IMG/VR virus record: IMGVR_UViG_3300038417_000596
Span: 1-23,326 of that record
Length of the DNA stretch: 23,326 bases
DNA from: a virus
Strand: one strand, 5' to 3'
Shown: positions 6,712 through 14,929 of the stretch, piece by piece
Numbering within the stretch: position 1 is the stretch's first letter
How the letters are laid out: the number at the start of each line of letters is the position of its first letter
Position numbers and translations under genes: made by a program
Notes under the pieces: generated by a model
Databases searched by the model: none
What the model was told of the DNA's origin: nothing
The model's input: only the letters and a program-made list of their open reading frames with translations

Positions 6712-7975
6712 ATGGCAAATAAATTACTCACCCCGACGCAGGTGTTGCGGGAGGCCCTCCGGGTGCTCCACAACAACCTTGTGTTTGTCAAAAACGTCAA
6801 CAAGCAGTACAGCTCTGAATTCGCCATCTCGGGCGCAAAGGTCGGCTCCACGATCAACGTGAGGCTGCCGAACCAGTACTACGTGGCAAAAACAACGGTC
6901 CTCCAAGCCCAGAACACGAACGAGCAGACGGTGCCCGTGAGCCTCACCACGAACTATCAGGTGGGTCTCAATTTCACCCAGGCAGAGCTCGCTTTCCCTG
7001 GATGACTTCTCGAAGCGCGTCCTTACCCCCGCTATGGCCCGCCTTGCGTCTCAGATAGACCAGGATGGTCTCGGTCAGGCGGCGAACATCTACAACCAGG
7101 TGGGCACGCCGGGCACCACGCCGGGGACGACAGGCAGCGCGCCGTTTGCAAACAACATTCTGAATTTTAACGCGCCGGATATCTTCCTGAACGCGGGCAT
7201 GATGATGGATAATATGGCAGCCCCGAGAGACGAGAACAGGCGCGTTGTCATCAATCCCGCTGCAATGGCCACCTCCGTAGCCAGCCTCAAGGGCCTCTTC
7301 GAGGACTCCGGGGAAATCGCCAAGCAATACAGGAAGGGCGTCATGGGCACGGCCCTCGGTTTCGAGTTCGCCATGGACCAGAACGTCAACCTGCTAACCA
7401 CGGGGTCAAGGTCAGTATCAGCTACCCCCTCCACGACTACGGCAAGCCAGACCGGCGCCACTCTAAACACCACAGGGTGGACGGCGAGCCAGACCGGGAT
7501 CCTGCTGGCAGGTGAGGTCTTCACCATCGCCGGGGTATATGGCGTCAACCCGGAAAACCAGTCCAACATCGGCTATCTCCAGAATTTTGTTGTCACGGCG
7601 AACTGCAACTCGGATGGGAACGGGAACATCACCATTCCTATCTCGCCCTCGATCATCCCTGTCGGCGCCCAGGTGCCAAACGGGACGGTCACGGCTGCCC
7701 CCGCGGGCGGTGCGCAGTTGACCATGATGAGTGGGGCGGCAAGCACTTCCTTTCCGTTGAATCTTGCCTATCACCATGACGCCTTTACCCTTGCCACGGC
7801 TGACCTGGAGATGCCGAAGGGCGTCGATTTTGCGGCCCGTGAGACCTATGACGGCATCAGCATGCTGATCGTCAGGGCCTATGACATTAACAACGCACAG
7901 TTCCCGTGCAGGATCGACGTACTTGCGGGCTGGGCAACGCTCCGGGCGCAATTAGCGTGCCGGATCGCTGGTTAA
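6712..7975 (+). CDS. Major coat protein, P22 gp5-like, interrupted by a frameshift
   Basis: The product forms the icosahedral shell. The first part (97 codons, 6712-7005) opens MANKLLTPTQVLREALRVL and ends prematurely at TGA 7003-7005. The continuation, shifted +1, starts near 6992 with LSLDDFSKRVLTPAMARLA and ends at 7975 with the family-typical ISMLIVRAYDINNAQFPCRIDVLAG. Joined, they give about 420 residues, close to P22 coat (430). Further family signatures are RVVINPAAMATSVASLKGLF and a GFEFAMDQN segment. The break lies between GAGCTC and CTGGATGAC (6985-7006): one extra base or two missing bases explain it. No standard slippery site is visible, so an assembly error or real indel is likelier than recoding. 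The ribosome site is AAGGAG at 6697-6702. Confidence 0.88.
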
Positions 7976-7986
7976 GGAGGAAAGCC

Positions 7987-9690
7987 ATGAGCAAACAACT
8001 ATCTGATGGAAATTTGGACGGAACGATACTCGGTCAGAGCGTTACCGACCGTGCGTCATTCTACAACGCAGTACCCATTGCGCAGCGCTCCGGTCCTTTT
8101 CAGCAGGTCGTGAAGGCGGACGGTGCTATGGGTCAGGTCATCACCATGAAGGCCGCAGCAGCTATTTCACCCACAACGATTGCCGCCAACACGGCGGGGG
8201 AATCCACTCTTGCCGTCACGGGTCTCCTCGTTGGGGACTTTGTTTTTTCGGTCAACAAGTCAAACGGCACTTTCAGTGCCGGGCTCGGCATCGCGGGCGT
8301 CAGGGTAGCAAGCGGGGGGTCTCTCGGGATCAACTTCACTAACAACACTGCGGCGACGATCACTCCGACCGGTTCAGACCCTTACAACGTCGTGGCGCTC
8401 CGGGGCATGAATCCGTTGTCGATCAGCCTTTCCCCGGTATCGGTTGCCGCGAACACGCAGGTTGAGCAGGTGTTCAGCCTTGCGCCGAATACGCTGGCGG
8501 TCCTCGGTACGCCGGTTGTTAACGCTGCCGGGCAAATCACCGCCATTCCCATTACCAGCGGGGGCTCCGGCTACCAGATGGCTCCGACCGTCGTCATCTC
8601 AACGGGTGCGCCATCGAACGACTTCGAAAGCGGCACATTTACCGGCCTCGGGATAGACCCGGCGCCGACGAGCGGGTCACAGCTTCAACTGGGTCCGTGG
8701 CCTGCGGGCTATGGCGCTTCGGCTGTCGCCATACTCACGTCGGGAGTCGTCACCGGCATCAAGATAACCCATATGGGTAAAAACTACAGTTCCACCTATC
8801 CGCCGACCGCCACGCTTGTTGATGGCACATACATCGCGCTTGGGCAGATTTGCATGGTCAACAAGGCGGCTCAGCAGGCAGGGTTGGGCATCGGCAACGT
8901 GAGGGTGGTCGCAAACAACCAGATCGGCATCACCTTCATAAATTATACGCCGTCAACGGTGATTACGCCATCGCCGGCTGAGACGTATCTCGTCTTAGCG
9001 CTCAACGATCTGCCGGCGATCTCGCCGTGGTCGGAAGTGGGCGTCACCGTGACAAGCACGAGCGCAGTGGCGGCCAGCGCAACAGTGACGGAAATAACCG
9101 TGACGGCGAGTGGTATGCTGGCAACGGATATGCCGGGCGTACCGAACAAGCCCACGACAACCGCAGGAATCGCTACCGTTGGCGGCTATTGCAGCGCCAA
9201 TTCAATAAACATTGCCCTTGTGAACCCGACAGGGGCAGCGGTGACGCCGGCCGGATCGGAAGTCTATACGGTGCCGATCCTGCGGGCTGCCCCGGTGGCC
9301 CCGGCAAAGAACTACCTCCAGCTTCTTACCCCTCAGTCGGTCGCCGCAAACACCACGGCGGAGCAGCAGTTTACCGTGACGGGCCTTATCTTTACGAACT
9401 CAGTGGCATCGACCGTCAAGGTGACAAAGCCGAGCATGACGACGGGCATTGAGGTCGTGGGGGCCCGGGTGAGCGCGACGAGCACCCTACAGATCACCTT
9501 TCAGAACAATACGTCGGCCGCCATTGTGCCGCCCGCCGAGTATTACTACATCACGAACTTTCAGGACGTGGCGCCGGCAGCACTGGGCTGGATTGCGGAC
9601 TGGGCAAGTCTGGCGTTCAATCAGGTCGTCGATCAGAGCAACGAGCAGGCTCAGCTCCTGTACACGATTGGCCTTCATAAAGGCGGCTAA
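7987..9690 (+). CDS. Repeat-built structural protein, probable head decoration or fibre (567 aa)
   Basis: I recognise no single family for the whole chain. It contains about four divergent copies of a beta-rich unit with the pattern SVAANTxxEQxFxVTGL, then VNK, GxRVxAxxxLxITFxNNT and ITPxxxexY, at roughly residues 62-138, 149-340, 350-432 and 447-524. The second copy is split by an insert (about 173-283) holding two GxITxIxITxxGSGYxxxPT modules, a repeat common in phage and surface proteins. An N-terminal arm (1-60) and a C-terminal segment (GWIADWASLAFNQVVDQSN) flank the array. The ATG at 7987 has AAGGAGG six bases upstream and follows the coat stop by 11 bases, the usual place for a decoration protein. 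A hairpin terminator follows. Confidence 0.7.
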   Translation: MSKQLSDGNLDGTILGQSVTDRASFYNAVPIAQRSGPFQQVVKADGAMGQVITMKAAAAISPTTIAANTAGESTLAVTGLLVGDFVFSVNKSNGTFSAGLGIAGVRVASGGSLGINFTNNTAATITPTGSDPYNVVALRGMNPLSISLSPVSVAANTQVEQVFSLAPNTLAVLGTPVVNAAGQITAIPITSGGSGYQMAPTVVISTGAPSNDFESGTFTGLGIDPAPTSGSQLQLGPWPAGYGASAVAILTSGVVTGIKITHMGKNYSSTYPPTATLVDGTYIALGQICMVNKAAQQAGLGIGNVRVVANNQIGITFINYTPSTVITPSPAETYLVLALNDLPAISPWSEVGVTVTSTSAVAASATVTEITVTASGMLATDMPGVPNKPTTTAGIATVGGYCSANSINIALVNPTGAAVTPAGSEVYTVPILRAAPVAPAKNYLQLLTPQSVAANTTAEQQFTVTGLIFTNSVASTVKVTKPSMTTGIEVVGARVSATSTLQITFQNNTSAAIVPPAEYYYITNFQDVAPAALGWIADWASLAFNQVVDQSNEQAQLLYTIGLHKGG

Positions 9691-9702
9691 GAAAAGCAGC
9701 AG

Positions 9703-9730
9703 GGGGCGGGTTCAGCGCCCGCCCCTATTC
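9703..9730 (+). terminator. GC-rich hairpin, probable rho-independent terminator
   Basis: GGGGCGGG (9703-9710) pairs perfectly with CCCGCCCC (9718-9725) around a seven-base loop, followed by TATTCT. The stem is very strong but the T-tract is poor, so partial termination is likely. It sits after the coat and decoration genes, where phages often lower transcription of the genes that follow. Confidence 0.55.
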
Positions 9731-9742
9731 TAAGGAGGTAGG

Positions 9743-11092
9743 ATGAATAAGGCGTTTCGCATGTTCAGAGGGAAAAAGGGACAGCCGGAGCCGGAGAATG
9801 GAACGGTAGCAGAAGTACCGGCGCCCGCAAGAAAGGTCTTTGTCGGGCTGCCGGCGTATGGAAGCATGAGATACGTCGCGGCTGAGGCGTCGCTGCTCAT
9901 GGCGCAGCAGATATTCTGGATGAACCGGATTTCTTATGAATTCGAATGGGAAACGAAATGTCCTTATGTGAGCATGGCACGGAATAACCTCGTTGCCAGA
10001 TTTATCCAGAAACCGGAGTTTACGGAGCTTGTGTTTCTCGATGCCGATGTCGGTTTCAGGCCGGAGGCGTTCAAGGGGCTTCTGGAATGTGACGTGGATG
10101 TTGTGGCCGGGGTCTATCCGAAAAAGAATGAAGACGGTAACGATTGGCCTATTGTGCTGAAAACCACGCCGGAGGGCTATCCGATAGTCAGGGACGGGCT
10201 TCTCTTGGGTAACGGGCTGCCGACAGGCTTCATGAAGATCAAGCGGCACGTCATCGAGAAGATGATGGAAGCCTATCCGGAGCTGCGGTTCCTCGACGGC
10301 AATACCGGTCGCTTCACCTATGACCTGTTCGGCTGCGGCGTCAGAGACTATGACCCGGTAAAGAAGATCGGCAGATGGTACGGCGACGATTTCGGGTTCT
10401 GCGATCTCTGGCAGAGGATCGGCGGGGAGGTGTGGGTCGCACCCAACATCGATTTCGAGCACGTCGGCACAAAGATTTACCGCGGCAATTATCACAAATA
10501 CCTGACGAGTCAACCCAAAGCAGAGGATGTGGCCCCTATTGAAAAGGCTCTGAGGATCGAAGGCTGGATGTCCGTCAAAGAACTACTTTGGCTTTATGAG
10601 ACGGCAAGGGGCATGGAGAGTATTGCTGAGATTGGCTCTTACAAGGGTAAGAGCACGGCGGCTCTTCTTGCGGGGTGTCCCGGAAAGGTCACTGCTATCG
10701 ACCATTGGAAAGGGTCGCTGGACAGCAACGGGGTGACTCAGAATTTGCTGGAGATCGAGGACGGCTATGCGGCATTCATGGAGAATGTCGGGAGTGCCGC
10801 CAATCTCAAAATAATGAAGATGTCTTCTCTCGAAGCGGCAGGGAAGTTGAACGGGACGGTTTTCGACTTGGTCTTTATCGACGGTGAGCACACCTATGAG
10901 GCGGCGAAAGCCGATGGTCAGACCTGGTTGCCGAAGGCGAGAAAGATTATCGCATTTCATGACTATTCTGAAAAGTGGCCTGGAGTGATCCAAGCCGTTC
11001 AGGAGATGTTTGGGGAAGTGAAGGTGATAGATACGATTGCTTATGTAGACTTGCAAATCAGAGGAGGCGAGCATGCCCATTGCAGCAATTGA
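9743..11092 (+). CDS. GT-A glycosyltransferase fused to a SAM-dependent methyltransferase
   Basis: Residues about 30-255 look like a GT-A fold glycosyltransferase: start KVFVGLPAYG, metal-binding DAD at 100-102 in VFLDADVGF, GDDFGFCDLWQRIGG at 214-228 matching the catalytic EDxxFC region, and DFEHVG at 237-242 with a possible metal-binding histidine. Residues about 270-440 are a class I methyltransferase of the Methyltransf_24 type: AEIGSYKGKST at 295-305 (SAM-binding motif I), FIDGEHTYEAAKAD at 378-391 and AFHDY at 404-408. There is no stop or frame change between the halves. The ribosome site is AAGGAGGT just after the hairpin terminator. The predicted role is to glycosylate, and methylate, a sugar or protein; virion protein, host surface glycan and a soluble substrate all remain possible. 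Confidence 0.85.
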   Translation: MNKAFRMFRGKKGQPEPENGTVAEVPAPARKVFVGLPAYGSMRYVAAEASLLMAQQIFWMNRISYEFEWETKCPYVSMARNNLVARFIQKPEFTELVFLDADVGFRPEAFKGLLECDVDVVAGVYPKKNEDGNDWPIVLKTTPEGYPIVRDGLLLGNGLPTGFMKIKRHVIEKMMEAYPELRFLDGNTGRFTYDLFGCGVRDYDPVKKIGRWYGDDFGFCDLWQRIGGEVWVAPNIDFEHVGTKIYRGNYHKYLTSQPKAEDVAPIEKALRIEGWMSVKELLWLYETARGMESIAEIGSYKGKSTAALLAGCPGKVTAIDHWKGSLDSNGVTQNLLEIEDGYAAFMENVGSAANLKIMKMSSLEAAGKLNGTVFDLVFIDGEHTYEAAKADGQTWLPKARKIIAFHDYSEKWPGVIQAVQEMFGEVKVIDTIAYVDLQIRGGEHAHCSN

Positions 11093-11390
11093 GAAAACGT
11101 ACTCAGATGTGAAGATAGGACCGGATGAGCCGGTGGTACCACAGGATTTCCCCCGCATGATTTACCACGTCATCGAGGGACGGAAGATCATCGAGACCCA
11201 GATAGAGCTTGATGAGCACCTTGAGGTCGGCTGGAGCCGGACGCCGATCCAACTCAACGAGGTCGCTATCCTGGACGCCAAGATCGCGGAGACTGAAGTT
11301 GCGCTGAAAGACCTGAAGGCTAAGAGAAAAGTGATGCTGGCGAAAAAACAGCAAGACGAAAAGAGGGTGGAGGAAACATGCCCAGCGTAA
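11073..11390 (+). CDS. Hypothetical virion-module protein with C-terminal coiled coil (105 aa)
   Basis: I do not recognise a family. The first 65 residues form a mixed segment (FPRMIYHVIEGRKIIETQIELDEHLEVGW), and residues about 70-98 are a charged helix (DAKIAETEVALKDLKAKRK) with coiled-coil spacing. The ATG overlaps the end of the glycosyltransferase gene by 20 bases and has GAGGAGG upstream. The stop overlaps the next small gene by 13 bases, so translation is probably coupled. Confidence 0.75.
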   Translation: MPIAAIEKTYSDVKIGPDEPVVPQDFPRMIYHVIEGRKIIETQIELDEHLEVGWSRTPIQLNEVAILDAKIAETEVALKDLKAKRKVMLAKKQQDEKRVEETCPA

Positions 11391-11560
11391 AAAAGGGAGA
11401 AACGCGATCGCACTATGTGAACCGGGCGGTAGATGAAATGGTTCACAAAGAGGGGATGTCGCCCAAGGCGGCAGTGAATAAGGCTGAGCACATGTTCAAC
11501 GCAAAATGGCAGGCCCCGAAGAAGAGCACCACCGGAAAGAAACCTATAAGGAAAAGGTGA
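11378..11560 (+). CDS. Small lysine-rich protein (60 aa)
   Basis: This is a basic peptide with a helical middle (NRAVDEMVHKEGMSPKAAVNKAEHMF, split here as NRAVDEMVHKEG and MSPKAAVNKAEHMF) and a histone-like end, APKKSTTGKKPIRKR. The next gene ends almost the same way (APKKSTTKKAARKKA). The ribosome site GGAGGAAAC lies directly before the ATG. Binding to packaged DNA is a reasonable guess from composition, nothing more. Confidence 0.65.
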   Translation: MPSVKKGETRSHYVNRAVDEMVHKEGMSPKAAVNKAEHMFNAKWQAPKKSTTGKKPIRKR

Positions 11561-11563
11561 AAT

Positions 11564-11920
11564 ATGCCAAGATTCGCAAAGAAGGGCGCGGCGTGGAAGC
11601 GTAATACCCACAATGCGGAGGAACGAGAGAAGGTAGACAAGGCAGGGAACAAGAACGAGACGAAGAGTGATGAAAAACACCACTGGGCTGAACCGATAGC
11701 AAGATACAGAGAAAAATATAAAGACGAACTGCTGCCAGGGAAGCCTCCGAGTTTCAAGAAGGGTGGCGTTGTAAAGAAGACCGGGTTGGCAAAGGTGCAT
11801 AAGGGGGAAAAGATAATCCCAAAGAAGGAGTCCATGGCGGGGTTCGTAGAGCGCCGGAACAAAGAAACCAAGGCCCCAAAGAAGAGTACTACCAAAAAGG
11901 CAGCGAGGAAGAAGGCATAA
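11564..11920 (+). CDS. Lysine-rich protein with GG-VKKTGxAxVHKGE motif and histone-like tail (118 aa)
   Basis: The protein is highly charged throughout. Residues about 69-88 carry GGVVKKTGLAKVHKGEKIIP, a motif I have seen at the ends of many phage tail and virion proteins. The C-terminus (KAPKKSTTKKAARKKA) resembles eukaryotic H1 or bacterial histone-like tails and matches the end of the preceding protein, which suggests the two share a tail by duplication. It starts three bases after the previous stop with AAAAGGTG upstream, and the gp10-like gene starts immediately after its stop. Confidence 0.7.
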   Translation: MPRFAKKGAAWKRNTHNAEEREKVDKAGNKNETKSDEKHHWAEPIARYREKYKDELLPGKPPSFKKGGVVKKTGLAKVHKGEKIIPKKESMAGFVERRNKETKAPKKSTTKKAARKKA

Positions 11921-13402
11921 ATGCAGATCCCGTTTGTCGGACCAACGTATAATTCACGTTCATCGAACATAGATGCGTCGAGATCTGTCAACTTCTATCC
12001 CGAGATGAACCCTGCCGATTCCAAGTCGGTGATGGCCCTCATCGGCACGCCCGGGACGGTGCTTTTGGCGCAGTTCCCCACATCTCCGGTGAGGGGCATG
12101 CACGTCTTCGGCGCCCTCATGTATGTGGTGGCAGGGAACAAACTCTATTCCGTCACTATCGCGGGATCGGTCTCGGCCGCGCTGGGCACGCTTGCCACCT
12201 CCACAGGCCTGGTGGCCATGGAAGACAACGGTTTGGCCGCTTCGGGTGTGGGCGGCAACCAACTAATCATCGTGGATGGGGTAAACGGCTACATCTATAA
12301 TGCCTCGACGGGCGCATTCACCACGATCTCCGGGGGCGGGTGGCCTATGGCCGGCTCAGGGACGGTCACCTACATCGACGGCTATTTCGTCATCGGCAAT
12401 GCAAACAGCATGTCGGCGTCCGCGTCGAATCTCTACGACGGCACGACTTGGAACGCCCTGGCCACGTCCCCCATAGGCGCAGCCCCTGACCTGGTCCAGG
12501 CCGTGATCAACATCCACCAGCAGCTCTGGATCATCAAGCAGCATACGTCGGAAGTCTGGTACGATGCAGGAACGGCCACCGACGTAGGGTTTCCTTTCAG
12601 CAGGATATCGGGAGCGGTGATCGACTACGGGACGCCGGCGCCTGCCTCCGTTGCCCGCGGCGACAACTCGTTTTTCTTCCTCGCCATGCAGCGGAACAAC
12701 GACATGGGGGAGTTTGTTGGCGTTGTCGAGGTGTCCGGCTACGTGCCGCAGATCATCAGCACTCCCGCCATCACGTACCAGATGCAGCAGTACGTGATGG
12801 CCAATAACGGCGCTGACGCCTTTGGCTACTGCTACAGCGGCGAGGGCCATACCTTCTACGTGATCACCTTTCCCACCGGAAACGCCACGTGGGTCTACGA
12901 CGCATCTACTCAGATGTGGCACGAGCGCTCGACATGGGTGGGCACACCCTATGTGATCGGGAGGCATATCGGCAACTGCTACGCCGGATTTTACGCCAGG
13001 CACTTTATCGGGGACTGGCAAAACGGCAACATCTACGAGATGCTCTCGACTACATATACGGACAACGGGAATCCCCTGGTGAGCATGAGGACGGCCCAGC
13101 ACCTCTTCGACAAGAAGGACCTCGATCATATTTTCATCCGCCGCCTCATCCTGGATATGGAAACGGGCATCGGCGACGGCGCATATTCCTTCGAGACCGG
13201 GATAAACCCGCAGGCAGCGCTTGCGTGGAGCGATGACGGGGGCCATACGTGGTCGAACCAGTATACGGCGTCGATGGGCGCGGCGGGGCGCTATAGAACA
13301 AGGGTAATCTGGCGGAGGCTCGGTCATTCAAGGGACAGGATCTTTCAGGTGACCATATCCGACCCGGTAAAAAAAATTCTCATAGGAGCATATGCCTCAT
13401 GA
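11921..13402 (+). CDS. Packaged-DNA stabilisation / tail hub protein, P22 gp10-like
   Basis: In P22, gp10 joins the gp4-extended portal and supports the tailspikes and needle, keeping packaged DNA in. The opening (QIPFVGPTYNSRSSNIDASR, then VNFYPEM) is the family's hallmark arginine/NxYPE start, followed by a beta-propeller-like series of blades: GLVAMEDNGLAASGVGGNQL, IVDGVNGYIYN, YIDGYFVIGNAN, WIIKQHTSEVWYDAG. At 493 residues it is close to P22 gp10 (472). The ATG directly follows the preceding stop (TAAATG). It ends in ATGA overlap with the next gene. Confidence 0.85.
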   Translation: MQIPFVGPTYNSRSSNIDASRSVNFYPEMNPADSKSVMALIGTPGTVLLAQFPTSPVRGMHVFGALMYVVAGNKLYSVTIAGSVSAALGTLATSTGLVAMEDNGLAASGVGGNQLIIVDGVNGYIYNASTGAFTTISGGGWPMAGSGTVTYIDGYFVIGNANSMSASASNLYDGTTWNALATSPIGAAPDLVQAVINIHQQLWIIKQHTSEVWYDAGTATDVGFPFSRISGAVIDYGTPAPASVARGDNSFFFLAMQRNNDMGEFVGVVEVSGYVPQIISTPAITYQMQQYVMANNGADAFGYCYSGEGHTFYVITFPTGNATWVYDASTQMWHERSTWVGTPYVIGRHIGNCYAGFYARHFIGDWQNGNIYEMLSTTYTDNGNPLVSMRTAQHLFDKKDLDHIFIRRLILDMETGIGDGAYSFETGINPQAALAWSDDGGHTWSNQYTASMGAAGRYRTRVIWRRLGHSRDRIFQVTISDPVKKILIGAYAS

Positions 13403-13590
13403 AAAAATCAGCGAAACGGAGCAATGCCACGGCGGCCGTGCCGACACAAACGCCTTCAGTCAATGTAAAGAAGGCTCAAGGCGGTTATGTCATCTCTCAG
13501 TACACGAACAAAGGCGAGAAAACGATTGTCGCCAAAAGCGACAAGGAGATGAAGACGGCGGTTGAGAAGATGCTTGGGACAGGGAAATGA
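13399..13590 (+). CDS. Small hypothetical tail-region protein (63 aa)
   Basis: I recognise no family. A basic, disordered first third (KKSAKRSNATAAVPTQTPS) leads into a compact beta-alpha segment (GGYVISQYTNKGEKTIVAKSDKEMKTAVEKML). Both ends overlap their neighbours by ATGA, so it is translated as part of a chain with the gp10-like gene and the 241-residue gene. Confidence 0.65.
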   Translation: MKKSAKRSNATAAVPTQTPSVNVKKAQGGYVISQYTNKGEKTIVAKSDKEMKTAVEKMLGTGK

Positions 13591-14312
13591 ACAGGCTCAG
13601 GGCTCCTGTTGAGTTACCACTTTCCAAGGATGTGACGATTACGAATCCTGCGTGGTTAGAGTGGTACCAGGTGATAACTACGTACTACAACGACATATTC
13701 CTATGGGTTGATCCGGCATCTCCCAACTACGGCCGGGCAGCGCCGAACAATCCGTTTGTGGGTATGTTGGCCTTTGCAGACGGTGTGAGCTGGGATCCGT
13801 CAGGCCGGGGATTCGTCGGCATTTTCCAGTGGGACGGGAGTGCATGGCTATATATCGGTGGAGACGTATTCGGGCCGGATGGTTCGGTGGATTCTGACAT
13901 GGTGGAGTTCAGCGGTACTGCCGGCATAGATATCAAGGATGGGGGGCTGAAGCATGTCGATGTAGCGGATGCGGTGGCCAAGAAGCATTTCAGATTTCAT
14001 GTATTGAATAGTACGGCTGACCATTCCAGTACCATTCAGGCCACAAAGGTAATGATAGCCGACGCAAACGGTCTCCCCGCCCAAGGAACAAATACCGACA
14101 GCCAGGTCGTCGGCGCAGTGAAGCATAAGGCTACCGAGGATGCGATTGTCGGTCTTGTGCTGGTTGAAACGGTTGCTGGCGCTGCTGTTTATAGCGGGGT
14201 GGTGGGGGTGAGTCAGGCATTAACGGTCGTGACAGGCGTGAATTTTACTACCAGCACCGTCACGACTGCGACACTCACGATCACAAACGGCGTGATCACG
14301 GGTGTGGCGTGA
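13587..14312 (+). CDS. Tail-associated protein of unknown type (241 aa)
   Basis: The gene sits right after the gp10-like gene, where P22 carries its tail needle gp26 (233 residues), but I see no long trimeric coiled coil, so a needle is not supported. Residues 10-35 contain an aromatic helix (NPAWLEWYQVITTYYNDIF). Residues about 58-92 have the GMLAFADGVSWDPSGRG and FQWDGSAWLYIGG pattern common in phage tail and fibre proteins. The C-terminal half is valine-, threonine- and alanine-rich beta sequence ending VTTATLTITNGVITGVA. A small fibre or receptor-proximal tail component is the best guess. Confidence 0.7.
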   Translation: MNRLRAPVELPLSKDVTITNPAWLEWYQVITTYYNDIFLWVDPASPNYGRAAPNNPFVGMLAFADGVSWDPSGRGFVGIFQWDGSAWLYIGGDVFGPDGSVDSDMVEFSGTAGIDIKDGGLKHVDVADAVAKKHFRFHVLNSTADHSSTIQATKVMIADANGLPAQGTNTDSQVVGAVKHKATEDAIVGLVLVETVAGAAVYSGVVGVSQALTVVTGVNFTTSTVTTATLTITNGVITGVA

Positions 14313-14333
14313 TTAAAAGGAGACGTGATCGAA

Positions 14334-14720
14334 ATGAAAAAACTCTTGTTTTGGGCTGTCCTCTTGATGTTCGGCTTTTCCACCGGCCTCTTCGCCGCCG
14401 AGACAGGCACCTATACGACCCTGGGGAGTGCCCCTGCTTCCAACCAGGTCTCCTGCGGTAGTACTGCGACGCTGCTCTACACAACCACGACACCGGGCGG
14501 TCCGGGTCCGGGGGTCTTCAGGCTCTCCGTGATCTTTCAGAACCAGTCATCGCAGCCCGTCTACATCTCGCCCAACCCCGCCATCACCACGAGCAATGCG
14601 GGGATCCTGCTGGGCGTGCAATACCAGTCCGTGACGCTTGACCGTTCGAGCGGCAACGTGAGCTGGTACTGCATCACCGGAACCAGCACGGCAACGGTAG
14701 GCTGGACGGAGGAAAGATGA
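14334..14720 (+). CDS. Exported beta-domain protein with signal peptide (128 aa)
   Basis: The ATG at 14334 is preferred to an in-frame GTG at 14325 because AAAGGAGA at 14316-14323 sits too close to the GTG. The product opens with a classic signal peptide (KKLLFWAVLLMFGFSTG, cleavage likely after LFA or FAA near residue 20). The mature part (FRLSVIFQNQSSQPVYISP, then ITTSNAGILL and SWYCITGTSTATVGWTEE) resembles a small beta domain common in phage virion proteins. Export of such a domain is unexpected for a virion gene. Its stop overlaps the next gene as ATGATGA. Confidence 0.7.
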   Translation: MKKLLFWAVLLMFGFSTGLFAAETGTYTTLGSAPASNQVSCGSTATLLYTTTTPGGPGPGVFRLSVIFQNQSSQPVYISPNPAITTSNAGILLGVQYQSVTLDRSSGNVSWYCITGTSTATVGWTEER

Positions 14721-14929
14721 TGAAAAAGCTACCTCTTCTCATCCTGACTCTTTCCCTCATCTTCCCGGCAGGCGCAATGGCGTCGGGGATAAGTCCATCG
14801 GGCGCGGGCGGGGGTGCAGGAATATGCTACGTGACACAATCCGGGGCGGGGAACGGGAGAGCATCAGGAACGCCTATAAGCATCGCAACTCTTAATACTG
14901 ATACCCTCCCTACAGGTGGTGATGAATGA
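14717..14929 (+). CDS. Small exported protein with signal peptide (70 aa)
   Basis: The start is ATGATG; GGAGG at 14708-14712 is better spaced for the second ATG at 14720. The product begins with a signal peptide (KKLPLLILTLSLIFPAGAMA, cleavage likely after AMA), then a glycine/serine-rich stretch with one cysteine and no clear fold. It overlaps both neighbours by ATGA and is the second exported product in a row. The tail end (GNGRASGTPISIATLNTDTL) may be disordered. Function unknown. Confidence 0.6.
   Translation: MMKKLPLLILTLSLIFPAGAMASGISPSGAGGGAGICYVTQSGAGNGRASGTPISIATLNTDTLPTGGDE

Noticed and set aside
6994-7006. Programmed +1 frameshift site in the coat gene
   Set aside because: None of the P-site codons (GCT, TTC, CCT) can re-pair well one base on, and no CCC-TGA or CTT-AGG type site or downstream stimulator is obvious; an indel is simpler.
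9725-10513. Minus-strand open frame (262 codons) opposite the glycosyltransferase
   Set aside because: It runs antisense across the DAD and FC motifs of the real gene and into the terminator hairpin; no independent support.
12356-13327. Minus-strand open frame (323 codons) opposite the gp10-like gene
   Set aside because: The product is an arginine/valine/histidine-rich shadow typical of GC-rich antisense frames; the plus strand has clear family signatures.
13587-14312. P22 gp26 tail needle
   Set aside because: Position and length fit, but no long trimeric coiled-coil heptads are visible; the sequence is beta-rich.
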